The notes beneath the pieces were generated by a model, which saw nothing but the letters and a program-made list of their open reading frames with translations, was not told where the DNA came from and did no database searches. The position numbers and the translations under genes were made by a program. Below, piece by piece: positions 1 to 10,577 of a stretch of DNA of 64,000 nucleotides (the first letter of the stretch is position 1; each line of letters starts with the position of its first letter). The DNA lies in contig CADCSX010000005.1 in NCBI GenBank assembly GCA_902805475.1, forward strand, positions 2,925,501 to 2,989,500, read 5' to 3'. This DNA is from Entonaema liquescens. Taxonomy: Eukaryota > Ascomycota > Sordariomycetes > Xylariales > Xylariaceae.

Positions 1-618
1 AGAATTGTAAGACACCTCCCCCTAATTATCCCTGACGGTTATTCTTGACCTTGAGGATGTCTTGTAATCTCATATTTATTATATGACCAACCAAATGTGA
101 GGTGCTATCTCTACCTAGGTATCATGATATTCAGCAACATCCTGCATTTATAATATTCCATGATGTGTGAGAAGAATAGTTCTGGGGCGAATATCCGGTA
201 CCAAGGGAAGCTGCAGTTACCAACTCAGTCACAGACTCGAGCTGGGTTGAAGAGTGGTATATGAGGATTACTCACTGGTACATAGCGTGAATATTGATAT
301 ACGACAGTAGCAATCAAACTCATTGTTTCTTTTCGAAACTTGCGTACTATCTCATTTTTGTGAGTTAATGTTGTAATGCGATATCAAAACTGTCAGTGTT
401 TTTTTTTTTTACCATGCCCTCGCCTTATATAATGAAGGCAACCTCGCCTTGATTTCCAATGTTCCTCGCTGCAACCCAGTCTAATACAAGGCGCCCAGGA
501 TACACTCTACTCCCTACAACTACGGTTACTTAAATCCATTCCAGTAAACCGCCTCCTTTGCCATCACTATTGGTTACTGTAGTTCAATAACAAGGTCCTT
601 GTTCTACCTTGACCGAAA
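1..618. other. intergenic, no gene seen; TATA-like box
   Basis: I see no coding signal here. A TATATAA sequence at 426-432 lies about 190 bp upstream of the small serine-rich ORF that starts at 619 and could be its core promoter. A T-run sits near 400-410. Confidence 0.4.
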
Positions 619-846
619 ATGAGCGCCAACTCATCAAGCTCGTCGTCGAGCGGCAATAATAACCAGAATGACAATAGTGGAAGCAGTCAGGGCTCCTCAT
701 CTTCCATTGCGGATTCCTCTTCAGGCTACGATAACAGTAGCGATGACTGGGACGGTGGTTACGAGTCACCGTGGGATGGCTTCATGCTACCTGAACCGGC
801 TCTCGACCCGAAAAATAAAGGAGACGGAGCCGATAAGAAGAGTTGA
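619..846 (+). CDS. small Ser/Asn/Gly/Asp-rich hypothetical protein (75 aa)
   Basis: Single-exon ORF with an ATG in a reasonable context (ccgaaaATGa). The first half is a Ser/Asn/Gly tract (MSANSSSSSSSGNNNQ), followed by an acidic aromatic patch (DDWDGGYESPWDG) and a Lys-rich tail ending KKS. No signal peptide, membrane segment or known domain is visible, so it is probably disordered and soluble. It lies about 1 kb upstream of Spt16 on the same strand, with a TATA-like box at 426-432. I do not recognise a family. It could be a genuine small gene or a low-complexity chance ORF; cDNA would decide. Confidence 0.3.
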   Translation: MSANSSSSSSSGNNNQNDNSGSSQGSSSSIADSSSGYDNSSDDWDGGYESPWDGFMLPEPALDPKNKGDGADKKS

Positions 847-1835
847 TATGCCGGGGCCATGAGGGAAGCTTATGATTTCGTATATTTTACATAGCGGTTC
901 TTTGACTGTTATCATTGCTTAGGAGAGACATATTATTTACTTTCTAACACCTATTTTATGCATGCTTGCTCCAAGTTCATTTCGTGTTTTCTCGATGACA
1001 TTTTGTAGAAACTTGGGGTAATGTTCTTTACCCATCATATTGGTAGTAGTTATATGAAATGATTAAGTGGATTTGATATTTGGGTTTAACAATGTTATTA
1101 TGTCTAGCTTTTATATTGTTGAAGGGGCCTGATGCTATTTAAAAAGGGGCTTATGTGATTGGTCTTTCCGTGACCCCTTTATTCTCTACTAGTCATTACC
1201 GAATGTCACTACCTTATGTATTTGTATTTGTGATCACACAAGTTTATCTATCTTTGAGAACTGCAAAACAGCTTCGGTAATAATTTTGATTTAGGTACTT
1301 ACTTGTAGGTAATCTTTCTAACAGACAACTATTGAGGACTTCCATCTATCCTCCATATTTCCCCCCTTTATCATGCAACAAATAGGTACATGACTTCTTG
1401 ACTTGCAATGTACCAAGGATGAACCTTGGAACAAACAATATCTCAACAGCTTGCTGCTTCCATTTTTGTATAACTCACTATGAAAATTAGTTAACACCGA
1501 CATTTTTGGAAACAACTTCGATAACAGCTATCAGCTCTCCCAGGGGGGAAGCTAGGGAAGCTACAGCTTACATAGGTAAGCGACGCCAATGAAGATTACC
1601 GCTGCCTGGGTATGTATCTACGTACCTGTAGCCCATTAAACCGCGTCGCGAATTAAAGTGGAGTCGCTCTCCAAGCTCGCGTCACCTTACATCCCAATTT
1701 TCTGGGGCAAAGTTTGATACGTTCAGCCTTCTTTCATCCCTCTTTTTTTTTTTCCTATTTTCCCACGTTTACTTCCATCAATCACCTTTTCCATCTGCCA
1801 TCTCTTCGCAAACGGCTCTCGGGTCATCTACGAAG
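847..1835. promoter_or_regulatory. intergenic region and Spt16 promoter
   Basis: No gene is supported. A pyrimidine-rich tract at about 1739-1757 lies roughly 80 bp upstream of the Spt16 ATG, as is common for constitutively expressed fungal genes without a clear TATA box. Short ORFs on both strands have no domain content. Confidence 0.4.
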
Positions 1836-4800
1836 ATGGCAGACATCAAGATCGATGGAAAGCTCTTCCAGGAGCGCATTAATCATTTCATTAATGCCTG
1901 GAAGGCCGATAAACGCGCCGGCGATGCTGTTTTTAATGGTGTATCCTCCATCCTCATCATGATGGGCAAAGTCGAGGAGAATCCCGAATTCCAGAAGAAC
2001 AATGCTATGCACGTATGTCATATCTGCGATATTTATATTATAATGAATTTGGCGATATTATGTTCGAGAAAAAAAGCTAACTTTTTTGTTTAGTTTTGGT
2101 TGCTAGGCTACGAGTTCCCGACCACGCTCATGCTCATTACCACCGACACTCTCTATGTAGTTACGACGGCGAAAAAAGGTAGCGATTACCCTACCTACCA
2201 TGATTGCGCAACTAGGTGACTGACTTTTACACAGCGAAACACTTGGAACAATTGAAGGGTGGCCGATTTCCGATTGAAGTTTTGGTCAGGGGCAAAGATG
2301 CAGCTGCGAACGAGAAGCAATTCATCAAGATTGCCGATACCATCAATTCCGCAGGAGTGAGTCATATCTCCCATTGGCTACATAGTGTGACCCTCAGCTG
2401 ACCTGATTCGACAAATAGAAAAAAGTCGGCCTTCTTACCAAGGACAAATCAAACGGCCCTTTCGTCGACGAGTGGAAGAAGATCTTCGGTGAGAAGTGTA
2501 AGGATGCCGAAGAGGTCGATATATCCAGTGCCTTATCAACTGCCGCCTTCTCCGTCAAGGACGAAACGGAATTACGCTCCATGCGAGCCGCGTCGAAAGC
2601 ATGTGTCGCACTGATGACACCATTCTTTCTGGACCAGATGTCGGACATTTTGGACCAAGAGAAAAAGGTGAAGCACAGTGCGCTTGCTGATAAGGTGGAC
2701 AGAAAACTCGACGACGAGAAGTGGTGGAAGACGGTTGAGTTGCCTAACAAACAGAGGTTACCTTCGGATTTCGATCCCTCGTCGTTGGATTGGTATTTGG
2801 GCCCTGCAGTCCAGAGTGGCGGTAAATATGACTTAAAGCTCCAGACGGAGCCTACCGGCGACAACCTTCATCCCGGCGTTATTATCGCTGGCATGGGTCT
2901 CCGATACAAGTCGTACTGCTCTTCCATTGCGCGAACCTACCTAGTCGACCCGAACAAGACGCAAGAAAGTACCTACAAATTTCTCTATTCCGTCCACAAC
3001 CTGGTTTTGAAAGAGATCAAGGATGGCGTAGTTGCCAAGGATGTTTATAATAAGGCCTTGAGCTACATTAAATCTAGGAAACCTGACTTAGAGAAGCATT
3101 TCTTAAAGAACGTCGGAGCGGGTATCGGTATCGAGAGCAAAGATCCCACACTTGTAATCAGCGCCAAGAACGGACGAACTTTGAAGGATGGAATGACCTT
3201 GTGCATAACAACTGGTTTCACCGACGTCGAGAATCCTTCTCCCAAGGATAAGCTCAGCAAGACATATTCTCTAGTCCTTACTGATACTATCCGAGTAACC
3301 AACAGCGACCCTGTTGTATTTACTGGAGACGCTCCTACCGATCTTGACGCGACTTCATTCTTCTTTAAGGATGATGAGGAGATGCAACCAACCCCCAAGA
3401 AAGAGAAGAAGGACTCTCGCGTGGGCGCTGTGGCTACTAAGAACATTACAAGCACCCGTCTACGATCCGAGCGAACCACACAAGTAGATGAAGACCAAGA
3501 AAAGAGGCGACGTGAACATCAGAAAGAACTCTCTCTTAAGAAACAGAAGGAGGGGCTAGCCAGGTTTGCTGAGTCAACAGGTGGTCCGGATGGTGCGGAG
3601 GTGAAGAAATTCAAGAAATTTGAGTCGTACAAGAGAGACAATCAGATGCCACTGAAAGTCAAGAATCTCGAGATTTTGGTCGACCAAAAGAACCATACCC
3701 TCGTCTTACCAGTTATGGGACGGCCGGTTCCTTTCCACATCCACACGATCAAAAATGTCAGCAAGAACGATGAAGGGGAGTGGTCTTATTTGCGTATCAA
3801 TTTCCTTTCTCCGGGTCAGGGAGTTGGTAGAAAGGATGATCAACCATTTGAGGATGCCTCGGCACAGTTCGTTAGGAGCCTGACGTTCCGTTCTCGCGAT
3901 GGTGATCGATACGAGGAGATTACAGCACAGATTTCTGCTATGAAGAAAGAGGCTACTAAGAAGGAACAGGAGAAGAAGGACATGGAAGATGTCGTTGAGC
4001 AGGATAAGCTCGTCGAGATAAGGAGTGAGTTGATATACATATATGCTTTTGCCAGTTCCTCTATACTAATCACCACCTAGATCGGCGACCCCCTGTTATG
4101 GACAATGTGTTCATACGTCCCGCTATGGAAGGCAAGCGTGTTCCTGGCAAGGTCGAGATACACCAGAATGGTATCCGGTACCAGTCTCCGCTTAACCCAC
4201 AACAGAGAGTCGACGTGCTCTTCTCCAATATCCGTCATCTATTCTTCCAGCCTTGCGCCCACGAGCTCATCGTGATTATCCATCTGCATCTCAAAGACCC
4301 CATCATCATCGGTAACAAGAAAAAGACCAAGGATGTGCAGTTCTACCGAGAAGCAACAGATATTCAATTTGACGAAACTGGTAATAGGAAGCGGAAATAT
4401 CGCCATGGCGACGAGGACGAATTCGAACAAGAACAAGAAGACCGTCGACACAGGGCTGAGCTCGATCGCCAATTCAAGAGTTTTGCTGATAAGATTGCCG
4501 AGGCTGGCAAGAACGAGGGTGTTGAAGTTGATATGCCGCTTAGAGAGCTCGGCTTCAATGGTGTCCCGTTCCGAAGCAATGTTACGATTCAGCCGACAAC
4601 AGATTGTCTTATTCAGATCACAGAGCCTCCTTTCCTAGTTGTCACACTGGAAGATATCGAGATCGCCCATCTGGAGCGCGTGCAATTCGGGCTGAAGAAC
4701 TTTGACTTGGTATTTGTGTTCAAAGACTTCACTCGACCACCCGTTCACATTAATACGATTCCCGTTGAGTCGCTAGAAGAGGTGAAGGAATGGCTCGACA

Positions 4801-5192
4801 GCAGCGACATTGCCTTCAGCGAAGGTCCTCTGAACCTAAACTGGCCCACGATCATGAAGACGGTCACGGCTGACACCCATCAATTCTTCGTCGACGGGGG
4901 ATGGTCGTTCTTACAGAATGATAGCGATGACGATGACGACCAAGAAGAGGAAGAGGAGTCGAACTTTGAGATTGACGAATCTGAGCTCGAGGAAGCTAGC
5001 GAGTCCAGCGAGGATGATTCGGAATACGATAGCAACGCATCCGAAGACGCCAGCGAGGAAGGCTCAGAGGAAGAAGAGGAGGAGGAGGGCGAAGATTGGG
5101 ACGAACTGGAGAAGAAAGCGAAGCGAAAGGATCGAGAGAGCGGCTTTGAAGAGGAAGACCGAAGTCGTAATAATAAGAAGCGACGCCACTAG
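1836..5192 (+). CDS. SPT16: FACT complex subunit Spt16 (histone chaperone)
   Basis: Spt16 is the large subunit of FACT, the nuclear H2A-H2B/H3-H4 chaperone that loosens and rebuilds nucleosomes during transcription and replication. I read five exons: 1836-2012, 2094-2178, 2235-2356, 2419-4024 and 4081-5192, all with GT-AG borders and consistent phases, giving 1033 aa, the usual fungal length. The N-terminal aminopeptidase-P-like domain shows FWLLGYEFPTTLM and KHLEQLKGGRFPIEVL. The dimerisation and middle (PH-like) regions show LRINFLSPGQG, NRRPPVMDNVFIRP and NGIRYQSPLNPQQRVDVL. From about residue 943 the tail is an Asp/Glu/Ser acidic histone-binding segment that ends in a basic KKRRH. The aminopeptidase fold is known to be catalytically dead in this family. 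The ATG at 1836 gives the canonical N terminus. Intron 2 has a slightly unusual GTAGCG donor. The frame is intact throughout. Confidence 0.97.
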
Positions 5193-5797
5193 AATCTTCA
5201 CCCAGAATACGCAGATCCTAAACGGAGGTGTGTATTTTGAGTGTCGAGACTCGTTTTGCAGGTGCGGTTTCGCAGGGCGAAAGGGCTCATTTGGAGTTGA
5301 GGTTGTACGAAATGGCTTATTAGTAAATTAATGCGTCGAGCCGCTAGTCGCAGGGTTTGCAAGTTTTTATTTTGCTGCTTTGAAACAAGGGCTATGATAA
5401 GCTGAAGGCGAAATTGCGTCTGCTTTAGTTAATTCTTGGTGGTGGGCTCTTCGCAGAGCCCATCTAGGCTGTACCGTACTGTAATGCGAAATAGACCCTA
5501 CCTGGGTGTCGTTGACTTAATTCATATCATGTGTTATATGATGCCAAATCCCTTTTTCTAATTTTAATGACAAGGGTTCCAGCTAGAATGGCCGGAAGCG
5601 TTAGGGTGTTACGATTTCAATATAGAGCACGTATATATGATATTGGAGAATATCCGTTTACTCTACTCTAGCGACAACATACTGATATGTTAATATAATA
5701 TATCTACAGCATATCGAATTATCGGCTAACCATCACATTTGCCACAACCAATCTTCGACGTGTATTCGCCCATGCAACACGCAACACTATCTCTCAC
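5193..5797. other. intergenic between convergent Spt16 and LPMO genes
   Basis: This is the convergent 3' region of Spt16 (+) and the LPMO (-). I see no gene. It presumably holds both 3' UTRs and polyadenylation signals; AT-rich stretches occur around 5500-5710. Confidence 0.4.
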
Positions 5798-6766
5798 TTA
5801 ACCCTCCCAGACAGCTGGGCCGGGAGCGGTGTAGGTAGTCGGGATGGGGTAGTAGGACCAGAGCAGGCCCGGGTCGTTGGCCTTGTAGGCGCCGGGGAAA
5901 GCGACGAGCGGGCCGGGAGTGCCGTTGCCGCCGTCTGTTACTTTGACCTGCGCGCACGAGAGGTACCTACTCGCTTGTTAGTATTGTTGTTGTTGTTGTT
6001 GTACCTAAGGACTGATGGGGGGGGGGGAAGGGGGAGGGAAAAAGGGGAGGGGAAACGGACATCTGGGCACCGCCGACGGATTGCGCTTGGTGCAGCGCGA
6101 TGGATTCCACGCGCACGAGGTAGTTCCCGCTCGGCACGTTCTTGGGGATCGTGACGTTGACGACTTTCTTGTCTGGTGGAGTGGCGTTAGTCCCGTCTCG
6201 AAAAGTAATACTTACCTAGGTACCTACCCAGGAATAGGGGATAAGGGGGGGGGAGTAACTAACTATAAGCAGGCCAAGTAGCCTCGCTAGACCCCAGCGG
6301 CGGAACGGCAGAGATGCTGCCGACCTTGAACCAGACGTTGCCGGCGGGCTCCCAGGTGTTGATGTCGGCGGAGTCGGGGACGCGCGCCATGTAGAACTGG
6401 ACGGGGCCGAAGTGGGTGACGGCGGCGTTGGCGACGAAGCCGAGGACGTCGCCCGCGGCGACGGTCGCGGTGCCCGTGCCGGCGCGCGCTTGGTAGCACC
6501 GCATGTCCGGGCTGTCGACGCTCGTCACGCCCCCGTTGCTCTGGTAGTTCTTGGTCATGCGGATGGACGTCCACTCGGCGGCTTCTTGCTCGCCGTTGAT
6601 GACTAGCTTGGAGAAGCGGTCTGGTTGCGGGGCGGTTGGTTAGGTGGTTATTTTACGAGGAAGAGGGTAGGAAGAAAGAAAGAAAGAAAGAAAGAAAGAG
6701 GTGGATGTGCAACTTACAGTGGGCTTGGGCAGTAGCTGCCAGCGCTAGGAACGTAATCGGCTTCAT
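5798..6766 (-). CDS. AA9 lytic polysaccharide monooxygenase (former GH61), secreted
   Basis: Copper enzyme that oxidatively cleaves cellulose or related glucans outside the cell. Exons on the minus strand: 6766-6718, 6620-6264, 6172-6061 and 5966-5798, giving 228 aa. Residues 1-15 (MKPITFLALAATAQA) are a signal peptide. Cleavage exposes His16, the N-terminal His of the copper brace; His86 (VTHFGPVQFYMA) is the second brace His. Cys58 (MRCYQ) and Cys177 (LSCAQ) match the conserved AA9 disulfide, and the Q-M-Y just before LSCAQ supplies the axial Tyr. The last exon carries the typical ending (GTPGPLVAFPGAYKANDPG ... PGPAVW). There is no CBM1 and no long linker, so it is a single-domain enzyme. 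The exon 3/4 junction was chosen because it restores MYLSCAQ. Intron 3 contains a long G/C homopolymer run and intron 1 a GAAA microsatellite. Confidence 0.93.
6661..6700. repeat. GAAA-type microsatellite in LPMO intron 1
   Basis: Tandem gaaa units at about 6670-6698, inside the first intron of the LPMO gene. It is likely length-variable and probably without function. Confidence 0.8.
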
Positions 6767-7602
6767 CTTTGCTGTCGATGTCGTGGGAGTGGCTTGGATG
6801 AGCTGTCGTTTTCCGATGGAAGAGATGGGGGACAGATGGGCGCGTTAAATATACCCGGCGAGGCTGCTGCGAATATATATATATATATATCACGAAAAAC
6901 ACACATGTCAAAGATCGGGGAACAGGTCATCGCCAAGGCGAAGCGATATCCGCTGATCCAATGATGTTGCCTTCGTCGCTTCCCTAGATATGAACCCCAT
7001 GGACTAGTCTACTACTGGGGGTAATTTGACATCGTGGTTAAAATACCCGGTTGTTTAAGGAGAAGGGCTGCTCGGCAAAAGGGATCGGCCAATGAACTGG
7101 TTGGGATATTATCCGGGGATGGCGTATTAATACGGCGCTCGTTGGCTTCTTGGTATATGGAAGATTGCGTGGTAATGATTATGATTGTGTAAGTCGCTCG
7201 AAGCTGGAGAAATACACAGGCCCTTTTTTGGTATCCAGGACGCCCTTTTATCCGATGACATGTGGGCTTAGGAACGCTCGGTCGTCTGGCTCATCAGTCG
7301 GCTTATAACTTACCTACAGTATAAGCGACCACGAGATGTTGGGGCTCAGAATTGCTACTGATAATATATTAGGGGTATTCAATATTGTATCTATTAAGAT
7401 GTAGTTCTATCTAGGTAAGGTATTTTGATATCGGGGTGATGGCCAGCCGATGTACCCTATTCTATCAATCCTGCGAATATAATAAACCTTAAGTCCCATC
7501 CGTAACCGAAATAGTGAGTCGACCGTAGTCAACTTAGATGTTATGATCCCGCTAGTTATAAGGATCTAGATTGTACACTAATGATAACTACAACAAGTCG
7601 TT
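6767..7602. promoter_or_regulatory. LPMO upstream region with (TA)n tract
   Basis: Upstream of the LPMO start there is an alternating TA tract at about 6873-6890 that could act as a TATA region (about 110 bp from the ATG). The rest, up to the MITE at 7608, shows no coding signal. Confidence 0.4.
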
Positions 7603-7607
7603 TATTA

Positions 7608-7913
7608 GTGCTGTCTACACAAGTTCGACGTAGCACCCCCAAGGGGGTGCTGCGCATTGATTAAGGAAACGGGCAAGATTCGGGATTTAACCGAAATACT
7701 TCCGAATAAGCGTATTTCCCACGTATTTTGATATATCTTATAATATTTCATAAATTTTCATTATTCTTTTTCCTTTTCCAGAATTAGCAAGGGTCGGAAT
7801 AACTTCTTATTAGTATTCAAAGTTTGGTACGCTATCCCTAATTACTGCCCGTTTCCTTAATCAATGCGCAGCACCCCCTTAGGGGTGCTACGTCGAACTT
7901 GTGTAGACAGCAC
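7608..7913. mobile_element. MITE with 68-bp terminal inverted repeats and TA target duplication
   Basis: Non-coding 306-bp element. Its arms (7608-7675 and 7846-7913) are perfect inverted repeats apart from one base, starting GTGCTGTCTACACAAGTTCG. Each arm contains its own small dyad around CACCCCCAAGGGGGTG, so the element can fold into a long hairpin. TA dinucleotides flank it at 7606-7607 and 7914-7915, as expected of Tc1/mariner-type insertion. The AT-rich core has no ORF, so it must have been moved by a transposase encoded elsewhere. The right edge touches the stop codon of the neighbouring oxidoreductase gene. A degenerate second copy lies at about 48029-48172. Confidence 0.88.
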
Positions 7914-9350
7914 TAATATATCTTGGATTTGATCTTCCTTAGGAACTCCCCATCGTCTTCAAAGGGCTTGGCTCCTAGCTTATGCCAGGCTCCCGCAGCC
8001 ATGAGAGCCTCGTTCTTCTCTTTTGCCGGGAATAGGAACTCGGTCTTCCCATCGCCCACGTTAGAAACTGATTTATCCTATTGTGAAAGAAGGTTTTTAG
8101 TACCTATGCAAAGAGTAGGATAAGGCAGGTATTGCTTACAAGTCCCAAGGTCAATTTAATCACACCGTCGAGCCAATGAGGCACATATTTATCTTTGGGC
8201 TTCTTGCCTTCCGTGCCAGATAAGACATTGAAAGCAACGACCATAGCCTGGCGCATTGCGGATCTCGAGTTTGGATGCGTTGTGTTAGTCTCAGAGACGT
8301 CGCCGCAAACGTAAACGTTAGGCAGGGAATCATCCTGAATCTGTAAAGTCGGTTTGGTTAGGATATGACCTGACTCGGATATCGAAGTAGGGCTCAGCTG
8401 GGCGATGAGCTTGGAGTCGGGTCTTTGACCTGTGCAGTTGACCTTTGGAACGAGTTAGCCTGGGAATAAAAACGAACGGAAGCATGATATACCAGGTAGT
8501 CGCATGCGATCTCTTTTCCACTCCTTAATATGACAATACCCTTCTCCTTGTCTTCGCTAACAACTCTGTCTCCGGTGATAAGCTCGATTCCCAAGTCCTT
8601 GATACCATCTGTCGCGGTGGCCTGCAGCTTCGGTCCGAATCGGTGCATGACCGAATCCCTCGAGTGTACCAAGACGACTCGCTTATCTGGGTACTTCGAC
8701 TTCGCGTCCGTAGCCAACTCGACGCCTGCAGCGCCTCCACCAACCACAACCAGATTCTTAGACTCGCGGATCCGCCTCTGCATCTCTCTCAGAAGATTCA
8801 TCCCTTCGGTCTTGTCGTCGGCACCGACACGACTGGGTAGAGTATCAGTGGCGCCTGCGCCAGTAGCCACGACGAGGAATTCGTACGGGATCTCCTCGCC
8901 GGTCTCGGTCAAGCGCACGCTGTCTCGCGAGATGCTAGCGACACGATCCTTGATCCAGGACACCTTGCCTCCGTTGACATCGAATGAGCCGCGTGGTAAT
9001 AGTCCGCCATAAGGGATAAAAGCCTTGTGCTCGTGACCCTCAGCAACGCAGAACCTCGGAAGTACCCACGTGAATTGGAAATGATCTCGGGGCTCAATAA
9101 CAATAACTCTGTATTCCGAGCCTGGTAATAAGAACTTTGCGATGTTACTAGCGGCCGAGTATCCCGCGATGGAAGCGCCTATAATGATTATATTTCGTGG
9201 TTTCTTCGGGTCCGCGGGGGACGAAGAGGAAGAAAACATGGCATGGCGTATAAGTTTAAGGCGAAAGGCTATGTTGTGACGAAGTGTTGAGATGATGAAG
9301 GGTATGATGAAGACAGCGCCATCGATTATTAGGAGTGGTTTTTCCAACAT
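7913..9350 (-). CDS. AIF/AMID-like FAD-dependent NAD(P)H oxidoreductase
   Basis: Pyridine-nucleotide-disulfide oxidoreductase of the AMID (AIF-homologous, FSP1-like) group, which reduces quinone-type acceptors with NAD(P)H. Exons on the minus strand: 9350-8493, 8442-8140 and 8077-7913, giving 441 aa. The FAD-binding Rossmann motif GASIAG is at residues 58-63, an ATG motif (VVATGAG) lies mid-protein, NAD(P)-binding VVVGGGAAGVELA is at about 201-213, and the second FAD motif VYVCGDV is in exon 2. Residues 9-22 are hydrophobic and may anchor the protein to a membrane; an alternative start is the Met beginning MFSSSSSPADP. The codon before the ATG at 9350 is not a usable start. The stop TAG is built from the MITE target TA plus the first MITE base, so the present C terminus (KIKSKIY) may differ from the ancestral one. 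Confidence 0.9.
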
Positions 9351-10577
9351 TTCCACTAGGATCCGGGCGGTAAGGCCTCAATCTGGCTCAAGCCGGAGAC
9401 GGAGAATCTGTAAGGTGCTTGGCTACTGGGTATAAGTCCGAAGAGTGAGAGTTATAAGGTCCCAGAGGCAAGATGGTTGTTATAATTTTTAGAATTTAGG
9501 ACAAGTCTAAGTAAGAGAGAAAAGAAATAGAAACGAGGAATAGGAAAATAGACACAAAAAGCAAGGGGGAGCCCGAGAGACATATAAGTAGAAACATAAT
9601 TCCCGAGGGACTCAGGGGTCCGAAGACTTACATCCTTTCCCTCTCGGATCTGATAAGATTAGATCCTCGTACCATGCTAACTTCAGCTGAACCCTAGGCA
9701 GCCGCGCTAATTGGCTTCGCCATTTCCTATAACGGTAGTGTGGATTCTTAAACCGAGTCCGAGATCGGCTCGGAGCTCGGAATCGGGGGCTGCGGAATTG
9801 GAGGTTTCGGCACCGACGCGTAATGTGAGTCGCGGTATTTGGATAAAGCGAGACCTATGGCTTATGGTAATCTCGCTTCCTGCCGAAGTACGTACGGTGC
9901 GACACGTGTAGACATTATGCTTTCTGCTTCTGTTATTGTGTTGTGTAGCATACTGTGGCCAATTCCATGCTCGTGAAGGAAAAACGACAACACAGAGCCA
10001 CGTAGAAGGGTATATGAGGAATAGAAAAATACTTCCTTGACCAATACTAATTAGTTTTACGACTGTGAAGCGCGCTGCTAAGAATGTACACAGTATAGTA
10101 GCTATACATTACGGCGGCAACTTATAGCTACCCCTTTCACTAAATGCGTAAACTCGTGTATTATACCTAGTTAAGTTACTTAGGAGCGCGTCACACAACC
10201 ACACAACTAGTATAGTATAGGATCAGTTAACTTTATGAGTCTCTTGGGTATAAATTAGGCAACATTGTTTATATAATGTGGATTGTGCTGCTTCTTTCGC
10301 TACCTCTAGGTAGCAAAACCTATTTCTAATTATCTGCCTCCCAATTAAGGCGCCCCCCTTTTTTTTTTTTTTTTTTGACATTCGCAATGGCATAACTCAA
10401 GTAGGTACCTACCTACCTAGGTATCAAGACATGAATTTAGAAATAAAATGCGCTGAATGGTTTGGGAGATATCTCCAGTAGGTGGTCTGATAGGTATTGT
10501 ACGTTTCGGTAGTTTTTGATCGAGTTGCAGTTATCAATGCTCGCAGAAATAATAGGTATTCTGTATCGAAGTCAGTG
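9351..10577. other. intergenic, no gene seen
   Basis: Upstream of the AMID-like gene and downstream of the DUF4246 gene. No convincing coding signal. It contains a T-run at about 10359-10376 and a cluster of the TAGGTACC/TACCTAGG motif at 10401-10424. Confidence 0.45.
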
